Below are positions 16,633-24,083 of a stretch of 64,000 nt of DNA, in pieces; positions within the stretch are counted from its first letter, which is position 1; each line of letters starts with the position of its first letter. Below the pieces are notes generated by a model that worked only from the letters and a program-made list of their open reading frames with translations, searched no databases and was not told where the DNA came from. The position numbers were made by a program, and so were the translations under genes. The stretch is from HNR sp040400085 (GTDB lineage Bacteria > Actinomycetota > Actinomycetes > Actinomycetales > Microbacteriaceae), in contig JBBAQX010000017.1 of NCBI GenBank assembly GCA_040400085.1, positions 1-64,000 of the forward strand. Reading direction: 5' to 3'.

Positions 16633-18021
16633 TTAGAGCTTGGTCCACGCCTCGGTCAGGACTCCGCGGAGGATCTGCTCGATCTCTGCGAATTCCTTGG
16701 GCCCGATGGTCAGCGGCGGGGCCAGCTGTACGACGGGGTCTCCACGGTCATCGGCACGGCAGTAGAGGCCAGCGTCGTAGAGAGCTCCCGAGAGGAAGCC
16801 GCGGAGCAGTCGCTCTGCCTCGTCATCGTTGAAGGTCTCCTTTGTGACCTTATCCTTGACGAGCTCGATTCCGAAGAAGTATCCGTCGCCGCGAACGTCG
16901 CCCACGATGGGGAGGTCGTTGAGCTTCTCGAGCTCAGCGCGGAACAGGGGAGAGTTCTCCTTGACGTGGTCGGTGAGCTTTTCCTCCTCGAAGATGTCGA
17001 GGTTTTCCATTGCCACAGCGGTCGAGACCGGGTGCCCACCAAACGTGTAACCGTGGTAGAACGTGGTCTCGCCCTTCGAGAAGGGCTCGTAGATGCGGTC
17101 TGAGATGATGGTCGCACCGAGGGGCGAGTATCCGCTCGTGATTCCCTTTGCGCAGGTGATCATGTCGGGAACGTAGCCGTACGCGTTGCAGGCAAAGATC
17201 TCGCCAACACGGCCGAATGCACAGATAACCTCGTCGCTCACGAGGAGCACATCGTACTGGTCGCAGATCTCGCGCACGCGCTGGAAGTATCCGGGGGGAG
17301 GAGGGAAGCAGCCACCCGAGTTCTGAACGGGCTCAAGGAAGACGGCGGCAACCGTATCCGGCCCTTCAGCGAGGATCTGTTCCTCGATACGGTTTGCTGC
17401 CCACTGGCCGAAGTCTTCCAGGTTGTCGCCGTGCTCGGGAGCGCGGTAGAAGTTGGTGTTAGGAACGCGGAAACCACCGGGGGTTACGGGTTCGAACATC
17501 TCCTTGATAGCGGGGATACCCGTGATTGCGAGTGCGCCCTGGGGGGTGCCGTGGTAGGCAACCTGGCGAGAGATAACCTTGTGCTTGCCTGGCTTGCCCA
17601 TGAGCTTCCAGTAGTACTTGGCCAGCTTGAAGGCGGTCTCGACGGCCTCTCCACCACCGGTGGAGTAGAACACCTTGTTGAGGTCGCCGGGCGCGTAGTC
17701 TGCGAGGCGGTCTGCCAGCTCGATAGCGGAAGGATGCGCGTAGGACCACAGCGGCATGAATGCGAGCTGCTCTGCCTGAGCCGCTGCGGCCTGGGCGAGG
17801 CGCTTGCGTCCGTGTCCTGCGTTGACAACGAACAGTCCCGAGAGGCCGTCGAAGTACTTCTGGCCCTTGTTATCCCAGATGTGGTGACCGTCACCCTTAA
17901 CGATGACGGGAACGCCGTTTTCGTTAGCGGATGATTGACGGGTGAAGTGCATCCAGAGATGGTCCTTCGCCTTTTTTTGCAGCGATTCGTTATCGCTGGG
18001 CTGAAGCGGATTGTATGACAT
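16633..18021 (-). CDS. Class III (putrescine-type) aminotransferase
   Basis: A 462-residue PLP-dependent class III aminotransferase, most like putrescine/cadaverine-pyruvate aminotransferases. Features are STGGGEAVETAFKLAKYYW, VAYHG, the AVFLEPVQNSGG segment, VSDEVICAFGR with the PLP-pyridine aspartate, and the Schiff-base lysine in ITCAKGITSGYSPLGA. It would convert putrescine to 4-aminobutyraldehyde, fitting the agmatine genes facing it and the aminoaldehyde dehydrogenase upstream. Because a separate GABA transaminase is not visible, this enzyme might also act on GABA; that is inference. It lies 2 nt behind the AsnC regulator gene and shares its transcript. Confidence 0.88.
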   Translation of the reverse strand: MSYNPLQPSDNESLQKKAKDHLWMHFTRQSSANENGVPVIVKGDGHHIWDNKGQKYFDGLSGLFVVNAGHGRKRLAQAAAAQAEQLAFMPLWSYAHPSAIELADRLADYAPGDLNKVFYSTGGGEAVETAFKLAKYYWKLMGKPGKHKVISRQVAYHGTPQGALAITGIPAIKEMFEPVTPGGFRVPNTNFYRAPEHGDNLEDFGQWAANRIEEQILAEGPDTVAAVFLEPVQNSGGCFPPPPGYFQRVREICDQYDVLLVSDEVICAFGRVGEIFACNAYGYVPDMITCAKGITSGYSPLGATIISDRIYEPFSKGETTFYHGYTFGGHPVSTAVAMENLDIFEEEKLTDHVKENSPLFRAELEKLNDLPIVGDVRGDGYFFGIELVKDKVTKETFNDDEAERLLRGFLSGALYDAGLYCRADDRGDPVVQLAPPLTIGPKEFAEIEQILRGVLTEAWTKL

Positions 18022-18023
18022 AT

Positions 18024-18491
18024 TTATCGAGTTCCCCAGTTGTAGAGTTGTTTTCTGAGTTCAAGAAAGACAAAGGTTTCGGTGGATGCGACTCCCGGCA
18101 GAAGCCGGATCTCACTGTTCAATAGATCAATAAGATGCGAGTCGCTCTCGCAGACAACCTCGATCATGATGTCGAAGGATCCGGCCGTGAGGACCAGATA
18201 ATCGACTGAGGGTATCTTTGCGAGACGGTCGGCGACCTCGCGGGTGTCGCCTGCGACGCGGATGCCGATCATTGCTTGGCGATGGAACCCCAATTGCATG
18301 GGGTCTGTCACGGCAACGATTTGCATCACTCCGGCATCGGTAAGTTTCTGGACTCGCTGCCGCACTGCGGCTTCGCTCAGACCTACTGCTTTGCCAATCT
18401 CTGCGTATGAGCGCCGACCGTCTACCTGAAGCTGCTCGACGATAGCCTTGGAGGTTTCATCAAGGGTCGACGGTTTTGTCTTCGGGCTCAT
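18024..18491 (-). CDS. Lrp/AsnC-family regulator of putrescine catabolism
   Basis: A 155-residue AsnC/Lrp regulator. The N-terminal helix-turn-helix (SYAEIGKAVGLSEAAVRQRVQKL, about residues 29-51) is followed by a RAM ligand-binding domain (MIGIRVAG.. to ..ATETFVFLELRK). It heads the operon with the aminotransferase and is divergent from the aminoaldehyde dehydrogenase gene. Two short palindromes just before its start suggest autoregulation and control of both sides. In this setting the effector is probably a polyamine or GABA-pathway intermediate, but no sequence feature identifies it. Confidence 0.9.
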   Translation of the reverse strand: MSPKTKPSTLDETSKAIVEQLQVDGRRSYAEIGKAVGLSEAAVRQRVQKLTDAGVMQIVAVTDPMQLGFHRQAMIGIRVAGDTREVADRLAKIPSVDYLVLTAGSFDIMIEVVCESDSHLIDLLNSEIRLLPGVASTETFVFLELRKQLYNWGTR

Positions 18492-18493
18492 AA

Positions 18494-18529
18494 TGCGATT
18501 CTCGCACTGAAATTGCCTTTTCGCAAAGG
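18494..18529. promoter_or_regulatory. Paired palindromes in the AsnC / aldehyde dehydrogenase divergent region
   Basis: TGCGA-ttc-TCGCA (18494-18506) begins three bases upstream of the AsnC start and would overlap its promoter. CCTTT-tcgc-AAAGG (18516-18529) follows ten bases further. The spacing suits a multimeric AsnC-family regulator that represses itself. Confidence 0.45.
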
Positions 18530-18600
18530 AATCGGTTGAATTTGCCTCGATCGCATGCTGATTTCCTCAGAGGACTGTGGATAAAAACCCAATTACTGCC

Positions 18601-18606
18601 TAGGAT
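18601..18606 (+). promoter_or_regulatory. -10 hexamer TAGGAT for a leaderless aldehyde dehydrogenase transcript
   Basis: TAGGAT ends six bases before the ATG at 18613. A 4/6 match to TTGACA (TGGATA, 18578-18583) is placed 17 bases upstream. Confidence 0.5.
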
Positions 18607-18612
18607 TGGGTC

Positions 18613-20049
18613 ATGACTCAACGCATACTTCAGAATTTTATCAATGGTGAATTTGTTTCGTCGAGTGCGAACGAAACATTCGAGGTGATCGATCCGTCAA
18701 CGGAAGACGTGATCGCACTCTCGCCCGTCTCCAACGCCGAAGACGTGGACTCAGCTTTCCGGGCAGCGGACGCGGCCTTCGACACGTGGGGTGAGACGAC
18801 CCCCTCGGCTCGCCAACTCGCGCTGTTCCGGATCGCCGACGCCATGGAGGCTCGGATCGAGGAGTTCGCAGACGCAGAGTCGCTGGATACGGGTAAGCCA
18901 CGAGCATCCATCATCGAAGATGAGATCAACGCTTCCATCGATCAGATCCGGTTCTTCGCTGGGGCCGCCCGCATCCTCGAAGGGCGCGCAACGGGTGAAT
19001 ACCTTGAGGACCACACATCCAGCATCCGCCGCGAACCCATCGGGGTGGTCGCGCAGGTCACCCCGTGGAACTACCCGCTGAACATGGCCGTGTGGAAGTT
19101 CGCGCCCGCGCTCGCCGCCGGTAACACCACCGTTCTGAAACCGTCGGATACGACGCCGCTGTCAACCCTGCTGCTCGCGGAGGTCGCGTCCGAGTTCCTA
19201 CCCGCCGGCGTGCTCAACGTCGTGCTGGGCGACCGCACCACCGGAAACGCGATGGTTGAGCACAAAATTCCGCAGCTCGTGTCAATCACCGGTTCCGTCC
19301 GCGCCGGTATCGAGGTAGCCAAGACCGGTTCCGAGGACCTCAAGCGCCTGCACCTCGAACTGGGTGGCAAAGCCCCCGTCATCGTTTTCCCGGACGCCGA
19401 CCTTGAGCAGGCCGTCGAGGGCATCACCGCCGCCGGTTTCTTCAACGCGGGGCAGGATTGCACCGCGGCGACACGCCTGCTGGTGCACGAGTCGATCCAC
19501 GACGAATTCGTGGCCAAGCTCGTTGCCTACGCAGCGGCAAACGCCAAGACGGGCGCACCGCACGAAGAGGGAGTGCTCTACGGGCCGCTCAACAACATCA
19601 ACCAATTCGAGCGGGTGAGCGGGATCGTTGAGGCCCTGCCCTCGCACGCCACGGTCGAGCTGGGCGGCAAGCGCCAAGGCACAAAAGGCTACTTCTACGA
19701 AGCCACCATCATCTCGGGTCTTCACCAGACGGATGCCGTGGTCCAGAACGAAATTTTCGGACCCGTCATCACCGTGCAATCGTTTACCGACGAGGCCCAG
19801 GCGCTGCAATTTGCGAACGACGTTGACTACGGGCTGGCCTCGTCCGTCTGGACAAAGGACCACAGCAGGGCCCAGCGTTTTGCCAAGCGCCTCGACTTCG
19901 GAGCCGTGTGGATCAACACCCACATCCCGATTACGGCCGAGATGCCGCACGGCGGGTTCAAGCACTCGGGCTACGGCAAGGACCTCTCGATGTACGGATT
20001 CGAGGATTACACCCGGATCAAGCATGTCATGAGCTACATCGGCGGGTAA
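18613..20049 (+). CDS. Gamma-aminobutyraldehyde dehydrogenase
   Basis: A 478-residue NAD(P)-dependent aldehyde dehydrogenase close to the PatD/PuuC-type aminobutyraldehyde branch. Visible are TPWNYPL, the cofactor site FAPALAAGNTTVLKPSDTTP, the ITGSVRAGIEVA turn, the general base in LELGGKAP, the catalytic cysteine in FFNAGQDCTAATR, and EIFGPV. It is predicted to oxidise 4-aminobutyraldehyde made by the neighbouring aminotransferase to GABA. It is divergent from the AsnC-aminotransferase operon and followed 12 bases later by prfB, which may be partly co-transcribed. Confidence 0.88.
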   Translation: MTQRILQNFINGEFVSSSANETFEVIDPSTEDVIALSPVSNAEDVDSAFRAADAAFDTWGETTPSARQLALFRIADAMEARIEEFADAESLDTGKPRASIIEDEINASIDQIRFFAGAARILEGRATGEYLEDHTSSIRREPIGVVAQVTPWNYPLNMAVWKFAPALAAGNTTVLKPSDTTPLSTLLLAEVASEFLPAGVLNVVLGDRTTGNAMVEHKIPQLVSITGSVRAGIEVAKTGSEDLKRLHLELGGKAPVIVFPDADLEQAVEGITAAGFFNAGQDCTAATRLLVHESIHDEFVAKLVAYAAANAKTGAPHEEGVLYGPLNNINQFERVSGIVEALPSHATVELGGKRQGTKGYFYEATIISGLHQTDAVVQNEIFGPVITVQSFTDEAQALQFANDVDYGLASSVWTKDHSRAQRFAKRLDFGAVWINTHIPITAEMPHGGFKHSGYGKDLSMYGFEDYTRIKHVMSYIGG

Positions 20050-20061
20050 GCTAGACGGATC

Positions 20062-21174
20062 ATGCTAGATTTTGATCTTTCCGCGCAAATCGCCTCGCTG
20101 CGATCCACCTTCGCCGACATTACGGCAGTGATCGGCGTCGACCGGCTGGTGGAGGAGATCGCATCTCTCGAGGCGCAGGCCTCGGTTCCCGATCTCTGGG
20201 ACGATACCGATCGCGCGCAGAAAATCACGAGTGACCTGAGTCATCGGCAGACGGAACTCAAACGCATCCGCTCCGTTGAGGGTCGACTAGACGATCTCGA
20301 GGTCCTCGTCGAACTCGCGAACGACGAGGCAGACGAGGGCTCCGCCGACGAGGCGCGGGCCGAGCTGCAGGACATCGAGAGGGTCATCGGTGACCTCGAG
20401 GTTCAGACCCTGCTCAGCGGTGAATATGACCCGAGCGCCGCCGTCGTCACTATCCGTTCGGGAGCTGGAGGCGTCGACGCTGCCGACTTCGCGGAGATGC
20501 TGCTGCGCATGTACCTGCGCTGGTCAGAGCAGCACGGCTATTCCGTGCGGGTGCTCGACACCAGCTACGCGGAAGAGGCCGGAATCAAGTCGGCCACGTT
20601 CGAGGTCGACACGCCCTACGCCTTCGGAAAGCTCTCGGTTGAGGCCGGTACCCACCGGCTCGTGCGGATGAGCCCGTTCAACTCGGCAGGCAAGCGCCAG
20701 ACCAGCTTCGCCGCGGTCGAGGTTGTTCCCCTGATCGAACAGGCCCAAAGCATTGAGATCCCCGAGAACGATATGCGCGTGGACGTGTTCCGATCGAGCG
20801 GCCCCGGAGGACAATCCGTGAACACGACGGACTCCGCCGTGCGGATCACGCACTTACCCACCGGCATCGTCGTAAGCTGCCAGAACGAAAAAAGCCAGAT
20901 CCAGAACCGTGCCGCGGCCTTGCGCGTACTTCAATCACGACTTCTCTTGCAGATGCGCGAAGAAGAGAACGCGAAGAAGAAAGAGCTCGCTGGAAATATC
21001 ACCGCCAGCTGGGGCGACCAGATGCGCAGCTACGTGCTCGCACCGTACCAAATGGTGAAGGACCTCCGTACCGAATACGAGGTCAATAACCCTCAGTCGG
21101 TATTCGATGGTGACCTGGACGACTTCATTCAGGCGGGCATCCGTTGGCGATCGATGAAGGCCGCAAACCTCTAG
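20062..21174 (+). CDS. prfB: Peptide chain release factor 2
   Basis: A 370-residue class I release factor reading UGA and UAA. The GGQ loop is SGPGGQSVNTTDSAVR (about residues 252-267) and the codon-recognition segment RMSPFNSAGKRQ contains the RF2-specific SPF. The reading frame is continuous; the programmed +1 frameshift near codon 25 found in E. coli RF2 is absent. Its last nine codons plus stop lie in a 33-bp direct repeat whose second copy is at 23980-24012, beyond the thrC-permease pair, so the gene end appears to have served as an integration point. Confidence 0.97.
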   Translation: MLDFDLSAQIASLRSTFADITAVIGVDRLVEEIASLEAQASVPDLWDDTDRAQKITSDLSHRQTELKRIRSVEGRLDDLEVLVELANDEADEGSADEARAELQDIERVIGDLEVQTLLSGEYDPSAAVVTIRSGAGGVDAADFAEMLLRMYLRWSEQHGYSVRVLDTSYAEEAGIKSATFEVDTPYAFGKLSVEAGTHRLVRMSPFNSAGKRQTSFAAVEVVPLIEQAQSIEIPENDMRVDVFRSSGPGGQSVNTTDSAVRITHLPTGIVVSCQNEKSQIQNRAAALRVLQSRLLLQMREEENAKKKELAGNITASWGDQMRSYVLAPYQMVKDLRTEYEVNNPQSVFDGDLDDFIQAGIRWRSMKAANL

Positions 21175-21177
21175 CTT
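21145..21177 (+). repeat. 33-bp direct repeat, left copy (prfB 3' end, attL-like)
   Basis: Covers the codons for WRSMKAANL, the stop and three further bases of prfB. It is identical over all 33 bases to 23980-24012; flanking bases differ on both sides (T versus C before, G versus T after), so the repeat has sharp ends. Confidence 0.9.
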
Positions 21178-21213
21178 GTAACCGCCCTGCGTGCCCATTC
21201 GCGTTCAGGCCTC

Positions 21214-21246
21214 AGAGACTGAGACAATCTAAGAGACTGAGACAAT
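21214..21246 (+). repeat. Tandem 15-bp repeat upstream of thrC
   Basis: AGAGACTGAGACAAT occurs at 21214-21228 and 21232-21246 (period 18 bp), 57 bases before the thrC start. It could be a duplicated regulator site; no -35/-10 pair can be assigned confidently. Confidence 0.5.
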
Positions 21247-21302
21247 AAAGCAGCTGTGAGGCACACCCTCCCGCGGGCAACGCGCGTGAATTAGGAGCAA
21301 TA

Positions 21303-22727
21303 GTGAAATACATCTCGACACGAGGCGGCATGACTGCTGCGCCATATAGCGCGATCCTTCTTGAAGGACTCGCAACCGACGGCGGCCTGGTCATTCCAGA
21401 GACGGTGCCCCGGGTGACGGCCGGGCAGATCGAATCCTGGCGTGGGCTCAGTTATCCGGAGCTTGCTGCCACGATCCTGAGCCTCTACGCCACTGATATT
21501 CCGGGTGAAGATCTCGTCGCTATGTGCCATGCGGCATATAGCAGCGACAAGTTTGTGAGCGAGCAGATTGTGCCGCTCACCCCGCTCGATGACGCCGTCA
21601 CACTCGTGGGGCTCTCAGAGGGGCCGACGCTCGCATTCAAGGATATGGCGATGCAGTTCTTGGGGCAGGCGCTTGAATATGTGCTTGCGCGCAGCGACCG
21701 CTCACTGAACATCATCGGCGCGACCTCGGGTGATACCGGATCGGCCGCCGAGTATGCGCTTCGTGGTAAGGACGGCATTTCCGTGTTCATGCTCTCGCCG
21801 CAGGGTCGTATGAGTGATTTCCAACGTGCTCAGATGTATTCGCTCACCGATGCCAACATTCACAACATCGCGGTCGAGGGAGTCTTCGATGACTGCCAGA
21901 ACCTGGTGAAGCAGATCTCCGGCGATCTGACGTTCAAGCGTGAGCATCACCTCGGCACCGTCAATTCCATTAACCTTGGCCGCATTAGCGCGCAGATGGT
22001 CTACTATTTCTGGGCGTGGCTTCGGGCGACTGACCAGGTGGCGGTCGGCGACCGGGCAACCTTTGAGGTGTCGTTCACGGTGCCCTCTGGCAACTTCGGC
22101 AATATCCTATCGGGGCACATCGCGAAGACGATGGGGCTGCCGATCCGCCGCCTCGTACTCGCCGCGAACGAGAACAATGTGCTCGATGAGTTCTTCCATA
22201 CGGGCATTTACGCCCCGCGAGGCTCCTCTGAGACCTTCGCGACGTCGAGCCCCTCAATGGACATCTCGAAGGCGTCGAACCTTGAGCGCTTCATTTTTGA
22301 CGTGTTAGATCGTGACCCCGCCCGCCTAGCAGCTGCGTGGAATGAGCTGGAAGAGACGGGGCAGATCGATCTCACCGCGGAGTTGCCACGATTTGTCGCG
22401 GAGTTCGGGGTCGAAAGCGGCACGAGCACGCATACCGATCGGGTCGCGACGATCCGTTCGGTCTACGAGCAGAGCGGCATCCTGATCGACCCGCACACGG
22501 CCGACGGGGTCAAGGTCGCGCGCGAGCACATTGAACCCGGTGTTCCGATGTTGGTGCTGGAGACGGCGAAGCCCGCGAAGTTCCCTGAGATCGTGTTCGA
22601 GGCAACGGGGGAGTGGATCGGAATGCCCGAGCATCTCGCTGGTCTCTTGGACCTGCCGCAGTATGTCACCGAAATAGTCGACGACGAGAAGGTGCTTCGC
22701 GCGTTCATCGCTGAGAGAGCGGTGTAG
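21303..22727 (+). CDS. thrC: Threonine synthase (long, Corynebacterium/E. coli type)
   Basis: A 474-residue PLP enzyme converting O-phosphohomoserine to threonine. The N-terminal STRGG motif, the PLP lysine in TLAFKDMAMQFLG, the GATSGDTGSAAEYA phosphate-binding loop and VPSGNFGNILSGHIAKTMGLP are characteristic of the long threonine synthase class (C. glutamicum ThrC is of this type). A GTG start follows AGGAGCA. It is separated from any hom or thrB gene, lies between the two prfB-end repeats, and is followed after 2 nt by an AI-2E-family permease gene, so the two are co-transcribed. Confidence 0.95.
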   Translation: MKYISTRGGMTAAPYSAILLEGLATDGGLVIPETVPRVTAGQIESWRGLSYPELAATILSLYATDIPGEDLVAMCHAAYSSDKFVSEQIVPLTPLDDAVTLVGLSEGPTLAFKDMAMQFLGQALEYVLARSDRSLNIIGATSGDTGSAAEYALRGKDGISVFMLSPQGRMSDFQRAQMYSLTDANIHNIAVEGVFDDCQNLVKQISGDLTFKREHHLGTVNSINLGRISAQMVYYFWAWLRATDQVAVGDRATFEVSFTVPSGNFGNILSGHIAKTMGLPIRRLVLAANENNVLDEFFHTGIYAPRGSSETFATSSPSMDISKASNLERFIFDVLDRDPARLAAAWNELEETGQIDLTAELPRFVAEFGVESGTSTHTDRVATIRSVYEQSGILIDPHTADGVKVAREHIEPGVPMLVLETAKPAKFPEIVFEATGEWIGMPEHLAGLLDLPQYVTEIVDDEKVLRAFIAERAV

Positions 22728-22729
22728 TT

Positions 22730-23902
22730 ATGATATTCAGGTTCGGGAGGTTTCGGAAACCTGCGAGGTCTGAGCCACCCGCGGCGCCAGTCAAACCAGC
22801 GGTGCTTGATCACCCGGCGCAGTCGGAGCACGAGGGAACACGCAAGCTCTGGAGCGACAGCTTTGGCCAGCTTGCAACCCGCTCGCTTCAGATTATCATC
22901 GTGCTGATCTTGAGCGCGGGCGTCATCTGGGGCATACAGGCTCTTGCGACGGTGGCGATCCCGATCATCTTGGCGGTCATCTTTGCGAGCACCTTTGCGC
23001 CGGCGATGCGGATGCTTCGCGTGCGAAACGTGCCAGCTGCACTCGCGACGGTGATGGTGCTGCTCGGGATCGTGGCGATACTCACGGCTATCGGCTGGCT
23101 AATTGTGTGGGCGGTGCAAGACCAATGGGGCGACCTCGCCACGCAAGCGCAGGACGGATTCGTGCAAGTGCTGGTATGGGTGAAGAGCCTGCCGTTTGCG
23201 CCGAGTAATGTGCAGATCGCGGAGTGGCAAAAGAGCCTGGTGGACTTCCTGACGAGCTCGCAGTTTGGATCTGGGGCGCTCGCTGGGGTGGGTGCGTTGA
23301 CGAACTTCGTGACCGGTCTCGTGCTCATGGTGGTGGTGCTGTTCTTTTTCCTCAAAGACGGACCGAAGATCTGGGGTTTTCTGCTGCGGCCGTTCAGCGG
23401 CGAGCACTTGGCGCGGGCCCGTCGCGTCGGAGACAAGACGGTGACGACGCTTGGCTCCTATGTTCGCGGTACTGCTGCTGTGGCCGCCGTTGACGCATTC
23501 GGCATCGGGATCGGCCTCGTGATTTTGCAGGTTCCGCTTGCCTTGCCGCTTGCAGCTCTCGTGTTCTTGCTCGCGTTTATTCCTATCGTCGGCGCAACGG
23601 TTGCCGGTATTCTTGCGGCGCTCGTCGCGCTGGTGGCACACGGGCCCGTGAGCGCAGCGCTCGTAATCGGTGTGGTGGTGCTCGTGAACCAGCTAGAGGG
23701 CAACTTCCTTCAGCCGGTGCTTATGGGACGCACGCTGAAATTGCACGCACTCGTAATCCTTCTAGCGCTGACCATCGGCACGGTTCTCGGCGGTATCTTG
23801 GGGGCAGTGCTCGCTGTGCCAATAGCTGCCGTTGCGTGGGGCATCATTCAGGTGTGGGACGGCCCGAACCTGCCCGCGCATTGGGCGCGCGCCGAGAGAT
23901 AG
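22730..23902 (+). CDS. AI-2E family (PerM/TqsA-like) transporter, thrC-linked
   Basis: A 390-residue membrane protein. A roughly 50-residue hydrophilic N-terminus is followed by about seven to eight helices, with the family's LVNQLEG..LQPVLMG segment near residue 320 and FFFLKDG in the middle. Members have been linked to autoinducer-2 or amino-acid/Na+ export, but most are unassigned. The paralogue at 62277 shares FFLxDG, VDAxGIG and VLVNQxEG. Coupling to threonine synthase suggests a threonine-related export role; that is speculation from position. Confidence 0.88.
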   Translation: MIFRFGRFRKPARSEPPAAPVKPAVLDHPAQSEHEGTRKLWSDSFGQLATRSLQIIIVLILSAGVIWGIQALATVAIPIILAVIFASTFAPAMRMLRVRNVPAALATVMVLLGIVAILTAIGWLIVWAVQDQWGDLATQAQDGFVQVLVWVKSLPFAPSNVQIAEWQKSLVDFLTSSQFGSGALAGVGALTNFVTGLVLMVVVLFFFLKDGPKIWGFLLRPFSGEHLARARRVGDKTVTTLGSYVRGTAAVAAVDAFGIGIGLVILQVPLALPLAALVFLLAFIPIVGATVAGILAALVALVAHGPVSAALVIGVVVLVNQLEGNFLQPVLMGRTLKLHALVILLALTIGTVLGGILGAVLAVPIAAVAWGIIQVWDGPNLPAHWARAER

Positions 23903-23979
23903 CAGTGGCAGGGCCAGATTGGGTTCATCACGGTAGCGTTGAACTCAACACGTTTCTAGCCTCCCAGGTGTCTTTGCTC

Positions 23980-24012
23980 TGGCGATCGATGAAGGCCGCA
24001 AACCTCTAGCTT
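23980..24012 (+). repeat. 33-bp direct repeat, right copy (orphan prfB end, attR-like)
   Basis: Exact duplicate of 21145-21177 standing alone in the gap before ftsE; it still encodes WRSMKAANL-stop but has no gene in front. In an element-free ancestor, prfB would have continued directly into the sequence after 24012. Confidence 0.9.
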
Positions 24013-24083
24013 TCCTGTGGATTACGCTCGACTCCGCGAGTCGGCTCACCAATGACGGATGCGGTGCTTAGGCTCGTCTCGAC

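Larger units (their letters stand above)
21145..24012 (+). mobile_element. Putative integrated cassette carrying thrC and an AI-2E permease
   Basis: About 2.8 kb between two perfect 33-bp copies of the prfB 3' end. The left copy completes a functional prfB; the right one is an orphan gene end. That is the footprint left when a site-specific element recombines with a gene terminus, and it interrupts the common prfB-ftsE order. The interval holds only threonine synthase and an AI-2E-family permease; no integrase or excisionase is present, so if it was an element it is now non-autonomous. Partial duplication of prfB followed by replacement is an alternative. Confidence 0.45.

Noticed and set aside
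20062..20150. Programmed +1 frameshift in prfB
   Set aside because: The frame is continuous from the start, so the UGA-controlled autoregulation of E. coli prfB is not used.
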